Shown here piece by piece: positions 8,981-12,948 of a stretch of 12,948 nucleotides of DNA. Numbering within the stretch: position 1 is the stretch's first letter; each line of letters opens with the position of its first letter. Both the position numbers and the translations under genes were made by a program. Origin of the DNA: Smittium mucronatum (taxonomy: Eukaryota > Kickxellomycota > Harpellomycetes > Harpellales > Legeriomycetaceae); assembly GCA_001953115.1 (NCBI GenBank), contig LSSL01001893.1, positions 1-12,948 of the forward strand, read 5' to 3'. The notes under the pieces were generated by a model. The model saw only the letters and a program-made list of their open reading frames with translations. It searched no databases and was not told where the DNA came from.

Positions 8981-9740
8981 ATGATCCCAGAAATAAATTT
9001 AATGAAAATTAAGAAAAAAATATTAAAAAACACGAGTGTTAATATATACACTTCATCAGTTTCAAACAAAACAAAACGAATTAAATATATTTTAAAAAAA
9101 AAGATCAGAGTACTTTATAAAGCAAATTCCAAAGAAGATCTTGAAAAAATAGCAATATGTGCCAGATTTTTCATCTCAGCATTTGCAGCAGATGGGGGCG
9201 ATTTCATATTATTGATGAATCTGGTTTTGATTTTAATCTTAGAAGAACTATTGCTAGATAATATATTGGAAATGGAGAACTATTAACGCTCCAAAACTTC
9301 ATAAGAAGAAAATTTATCTTAATAATAGCTGTTAATTTTAAAAAAATATCACACCACAAAATTGCAATTAGTAGAACTTTAAATTCAGCTCTATTAACAT
9401 CTTTCATTCAATATATCATGGATTTAATAATGAAAAATGAATTTCTTCCTAGAATTTTTTTAATACTTGATGGCTAAAGTATAAAAAAACAAAAAAAAAA
9501 CAAGAGGTTTCTTTTCAATATGTGTGAAACTTGAAATTCTTATCCCTATACTCATTCATGCTAAATATTGTTGAATGAATTTTCAGCAAATTGAAAATAC
9601 ATGTTAGGTAAAAGCTCAGATCTCCATATAATAGGGATTTATCTATAAGTGGTTTAATAGAAACGTTTATTCTAAGTATTTCCGAGGAATAATTAAGGGG
9701 ATATTTTGATAAATAAATCGTGACATAATTCAATCCGTAG
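8981..9740 (+). pseudogene. Tc1/mariner (IS630-like, DDE_3-type) transposase pseudogene, DD34E
   Basis: The protein is spread over three frames. Frame 2 (8981 to about 9198) gives the linker, including YILKKKIRVLYKANSKEDLE and ICARFFISAF. Frame 1 (9199 to about 9525) gives IIDESGFDFNLRRT with the first catalytic Asp at 9214-9216, and later FLPRIFLILDG with the second Asp at 9469-9471. Frame 3 (from about 9540) gives LSLYSFMLNIVE, matching the family's LPPYSPxLNPIE with the catalytic Glu at 9573-9575, then FSKLKIHVR and a C-terminal GYFD. The Asp-Asp distance is 85 codons. Asp to Glu is 104 bases; one lost base, as the frame change implies, restores the classic 34-residue spacing. Disabling changes are two frameshifts and stops at 9259, 9472, 9576, 9609, 9690, 9714 and 9726. 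The N-terminal DNA-binding domain, expected before 8981, is not recognisable. The frame-2 segment alone appears as an intact 101-codon ORF but is only a fragment. Confidence 0.85.
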
Positions 9741-9935
9741 ATAAACACATTTTTTTAGTTCATAATTTTTATTACTTAAATCCGGATCATTTATAAAATA
9801 TTAATTTCATCCTATTCTCACCAGTTATTTTGAAAACAACCGTGTTCTTTTGGAAAACCGAATTCTTTCTCAAAAGCCAAATTATAGCATTACTAAGACC
9901 TTAAATAAAGAACACCCAAACTTAATTTATTTTGC

Positions 9936-10258
9936 TGAGTGATTTTCGGGCTCAATTATTTTTGAAATAGATCAAATAGCTTTTCAAAAAGATTTATTTT
10001 TCATATGAAAATGGCTAAAAATCCAATATACAAAAAGAGACAACTTATAATTTTGAAAAATATTTATTTGAAAATTTTAAAAGTTGATAATTTATTTTTT
10101 TAAATGATAAAAATGGTTTGAATCATGCCAAAATTTATTTTAATATGTCAAAATTTGATTTGCAAAAATCAAATTTTTGATTTTTTAAAAGAAAAAATTT
10201 AAATCAAATTATCTAAATTTTATTGAAAATGGTTCAATTTTACTTTTAATTGCTATAT
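9936..10258 (-). repeat. Right long terminal inverted repeat
   Basis: Reverse-complement partner of 8290-8588. The inner edge carries TGATTTTCGGGCTCAATTAT, and the 31-base exact block lies at 10008-10038. AATGGTTTGAATCATGCCAA at about 10112-10131 mirrors the best-conserved 22-bp unit of the left arm. The outer part (10163-10258) is matched only with gaps, up to the TACTTTTAATTGCTATA segment. It appears slightly longer than the left arm because of indels. Confidence 0.85.
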
Positions 10259-12948
10259 TTTATAACATTTTTTTATTTATATCAAAAAAATCAACTTAAA
10301 CAATTGGATAACACAATTCACATTCAAATCTTTATTTTTTAAAAAATTATAAATATTTTAAATTTTAGGAAGTACTTAATCAGTTGACTTTTATTAATAA
10401 CATAAATAGTACTAATTTGATATTATCTAGATTTCATCTTTGCTTTTAAGTTTTCCAGAAAACTTTTTACGGATTTCATTAACCTCAATATTTTCTTTTA
10501 TGTTTTCCAATAGTCGAGAAACCTATGCCTATCATTAGTATTTTATTTATTGTCTGTATATTTATAGTTTTTCTTATTAAAAAAGCTTCACAAAATAACA
10601 AAGTTATAAGGTATAAAATTTATTTTTCTTCAAATTCCAAAAAAATTGAGAATTTATCGCAATATGTGGTAAAATTAAAGAGCATCAGCAATTTTTTTTT
10701 TTCGATTAAGAATTTGAATAACGTAGAATAAATATAATATCTGTAGTAAATAAATAATTTTAAAGACAATAAAAGGTGATGTAATAATCCCGTTTTAAGT
10801 CATATAGATTAATAAGTACGTTGGATTAAATTTTTGAGGTAAAATTTTGTCCTTGAGTCAATGCTCTCGAGATATAGCACTTTTAGACGGCGGATGAGGG
10901 TTTAGGGGGAAAAAATCTTGAAAACCTTTAAATTTTTTTAAATTTTAAAAGTTATTTTTTATAAATTGTTATTGAATTTAAAATAAATTTTCTGTAAACA
11001 AAATATAATCTTGTTGACTTTCATCTTTCGGTTACTTTTTACTATAATATTATAAGTTTATTTATTTTTTGACTTTTATTAATAAAGGGATATACGGTAT
11101 TTTATTCTTATTATAAATTTCCGAAAATGCGATAACATACATGCTCGATTTCCAATATAAATTTAAATTTGAAATTAAATTAAGCTTTTTTGATATCTTT
11201 CAACTTCTCAGCTACAACCTTTGACAAAACGAGAGTTTTTTGGTTTTGATTTAATTTTCTATTATTGCTAGTTTAATAATAAAATCTGATTGTATCACCT
11301 TTTATTTTATTTATAAATTCACTCTACTTTCGTATTTCCAGTAAAATTTGAAAAAACTCATTTTCAAAATTCGTAATTAATTTCAATTTAGCCATTTTAC
11401 GAAAAAAAAAATTTCTAATCATTTATTTTGCTTTTATTTTATTTTAATTTTAATTTTTTTGCTTTCCTCCTTGGTTTATCTCTCTTTTTTTTTATTATAA
11501 AAAAATTACATTTTGTAATCGGTCGATAATTTACTATTGGGAAACTATGTGTATTTTTTTTTCTTTTAATAAACTCGATTTTATAAAATAATTAAATGTG
11601 TTTATTAGGTTTAATTTTACTTTTTGAACAAATTTACGATATTAGAATATATATATTATTATAATTAACGTGTTATTTATTTATTATTATAACTTTGAAT
11701 TAAAAGATTTAATTTAAAGCTATCATTGCACTTTTTTATATTTTTTTAAAAATTAATTAATATATATATTAAATGTATAATTGACACAATAATATCCTTA
11801 TTGAGTAAATTATTTATTCATTATTACCAGTATGATTTATTTATTGATTATCACATTTGATTTTAATCTTTTTTGAATTTAAACTATTCTCCATATTTTT
11901 TATACTGTCGCTATTTAATTTAGTTTTACCTAACTTCAAAAATTTATAATTTTATATTTTTTACAAATTTATGTACAAGTATAATGAAATTATTTTATGA
12001 GTTTAAGTCCAAATTAATAACTCTGAAGTCTCAATAAATATATTAAATCACACTAAAAGTTCAATGAATCAGGTAGAGTTGAAATTCTAATATAGGATTC
12101 CAGATATTCAAAGAAGGCTTGATCTTATTCATATACAAACTTCCAAAAATGTTTACGTGATTCGAAATGACAATTAACTAGCTGATAAATCTTTAAAAAC
12201 TTGATGGCTTGGTTTAATAAGTCACGAAATTCTCCGAAATTGTAAATCTTAAAAAATCTTTTTATCTTTGAAAAGATATTTAATTAAGTTAGGTAAATCA
12301 TAAAAAGTTTTATTAGACTAATACCGAAAAATAAAAATCGTTTTTATGTATTAAATTCAAGCTTTTTCATTAGACTAACCATATTTTTATTACTCTCAAA
12401 GTTTTAAATATATCTTATACCATTACACCCATCCACCCAAAAAATTTTTTAGGTAAAACACTTTAAGGGGCTTTTTTCAGCAAAGAAATATAAAAAGGTT
12501 TTAATTTTTTGTTTAGGGTGATATTATTTAAAATCTACTAAATATTGTTATATGAATTTCAAAGGTAAATTTTGGCATTCTAAATCTATTGAGATTTAAG
12601 AATATTTCAAATAACTTTTCTAAATCGCCTTTTAAATTTTATTAATCCCTATATTTTGGATTTTTTCATATATATGCCTATTATTTTTACCACTTATATA
12701 TAAGTTTTAATTTTGATAGAGTCTTTCTTTACAAATTACATTACCCTTAAATAAAAATTGCGAAATTGAAATTTTTTATATAAAAAATAACACTTTATAT
12801 ACATGGGAACCAGATATCTCTTTTTTAAAAACACACTGTCATTGCTTATTTTAAAATATAAATTTTTACATTAAAAATAATCTCAAGCAATTTTATGTCT
12901 TATTAAATTATTTTCTCAACAAAACATCTGCAGTCTAAATAAACCTGT
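10259..12948. other. Gene-free, very AT-rich tract right of the transposon
   Basis: Nothing here can be called a gene. A 68-codon ATG frame at 10525-10731 (+) predicts one hydrophobic segment followed by a lysine- and asparagine-rich tail, but one or more ORFs of this size are expected by chance in DNA this AT-rich. A minus-strand frame at 11422-11180 keeps a protein-like reading with two stops. A short G-rich pocket lies at 10889-10909. A 17-base direct repeat, TTGACTTTTATTAATAA, occurs at 10384-10400 and 11069-11085. The rest is A/T-rich simple sequence. Confidence 0.5.

Larger units (their letters stand above)
8290..10258 (+). mobile_element. Decayed Tc1/mariner-superfamily DNA transposon with long terminal inverted repeats
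   Basis: Two inverted arms (about 8290-8588 and 9936-10258) enclose a 1,347-base core that holds a broken DD34E transposase gene on the + strand. The total of about 1.97 kb is a usual size for Tc1-like elements, some of which carry TIRs of 200 bases or more. The arms share exact blocks of 23-31 bases but differ by many substitutions and small indels, and the transposase has frameshifts and stops, so the copy is old and inactive. The outer ends fade into A/T-rich sequence, so the exact termini and the expected TA target duplication could not be fixed. A centromere-type inverted repeat was considered, but the transposase in the core explains the structure better. Confidence 0.8.

Noticed and set aside
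8290..10258. Centromere with inverted repeats flanking an AT-rich core, as in some yeasts
   Set aside because: The core encodes recognisable transposase motifs with the right catalytic spacing, which explains the inverted arms as transposon TIRs without a centromere role.
10384..11085. 17-base direct repeat TTGACTTTTATTAATAA as possible target duplication or LTR ends
   Set aside because: The copies are 685 bases apart, the sequence is mostly A/T, and no further similarity extends from either copy.
12061..12250. Possible RNase H-like fragment (NDN, stop, LADKSLKT) on the + strand
   Set aside because: Only a short ADK-type match with stops on both sides. The number of in-frame stops is what this composition predicts, and no upstream RNase H motifs line up.

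Overview
The window looks like an AT-rich fungal nuclear contig. The only intact gene that can be recognised is a Kre2/Mnt1 (KTR) family Golgi alpha-1,2-mannosyltransferase (glycosyltransferase family 15), a family typical of fungi. It is a single intron-free reading frame, its CTG codons fall where the family has leucine, and it sits in long non-coding DNA. The fungal lineage cannot be fixed. CTG read as Leu argues against the CUG-Ser and CUG-Ala yeasts. The low GC and the Tc1-type transposon remnant would fit several AT-rich fungal groups.

Layout. Positions 1-4137 hold no recognisable gene. This stretch is moderately AT-rich (about 27-35% GC in the lines I counted). It contains a (CAAAAA)n microsatellite at the left edge, two perfect-stem hairpins, an unidentified 104-codon ORF at 1564-1878 and a G-quadruplex-type G-run near 3600. 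Upstream ATGs (4138-4265) precede the mannosyltransferase, which runs from 4235 to 5773 on the + strand and has a candidate poly(A) signal at 5906. From about 6.1 kb to the right edge the DNA is much more AT-rich (about 15-20% GC in sampled lines) and holds no intact gene.

The main hidden structure is at about 8290-10258: two long inverted arms of roughly 300-320 bp around a 1.35 kb core. The core reads, across three frames and several stop codons, as the catalytic part of a Tc1/mariner-superfamily (DD34E) transposase. It is a dead, ageing DNA transposon with long terminal inverted repeats, and each arm carries a degenerate array of about 22-bp repeats around a TTTTGGCAT core. Two other AT-rich stretches (6661-7041 on + and 11180-11422 on -) keep unusually open frames and may be decayed coding remnants, but I recognise no family in them.

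There is no operon or gene cluster. The window is one housekeeping glycosylation gene beside a transposon-bearing, gene-poor AT-rich tract. I found no CRISPR array, rRNA or tRNA, and no convincing new biological system.
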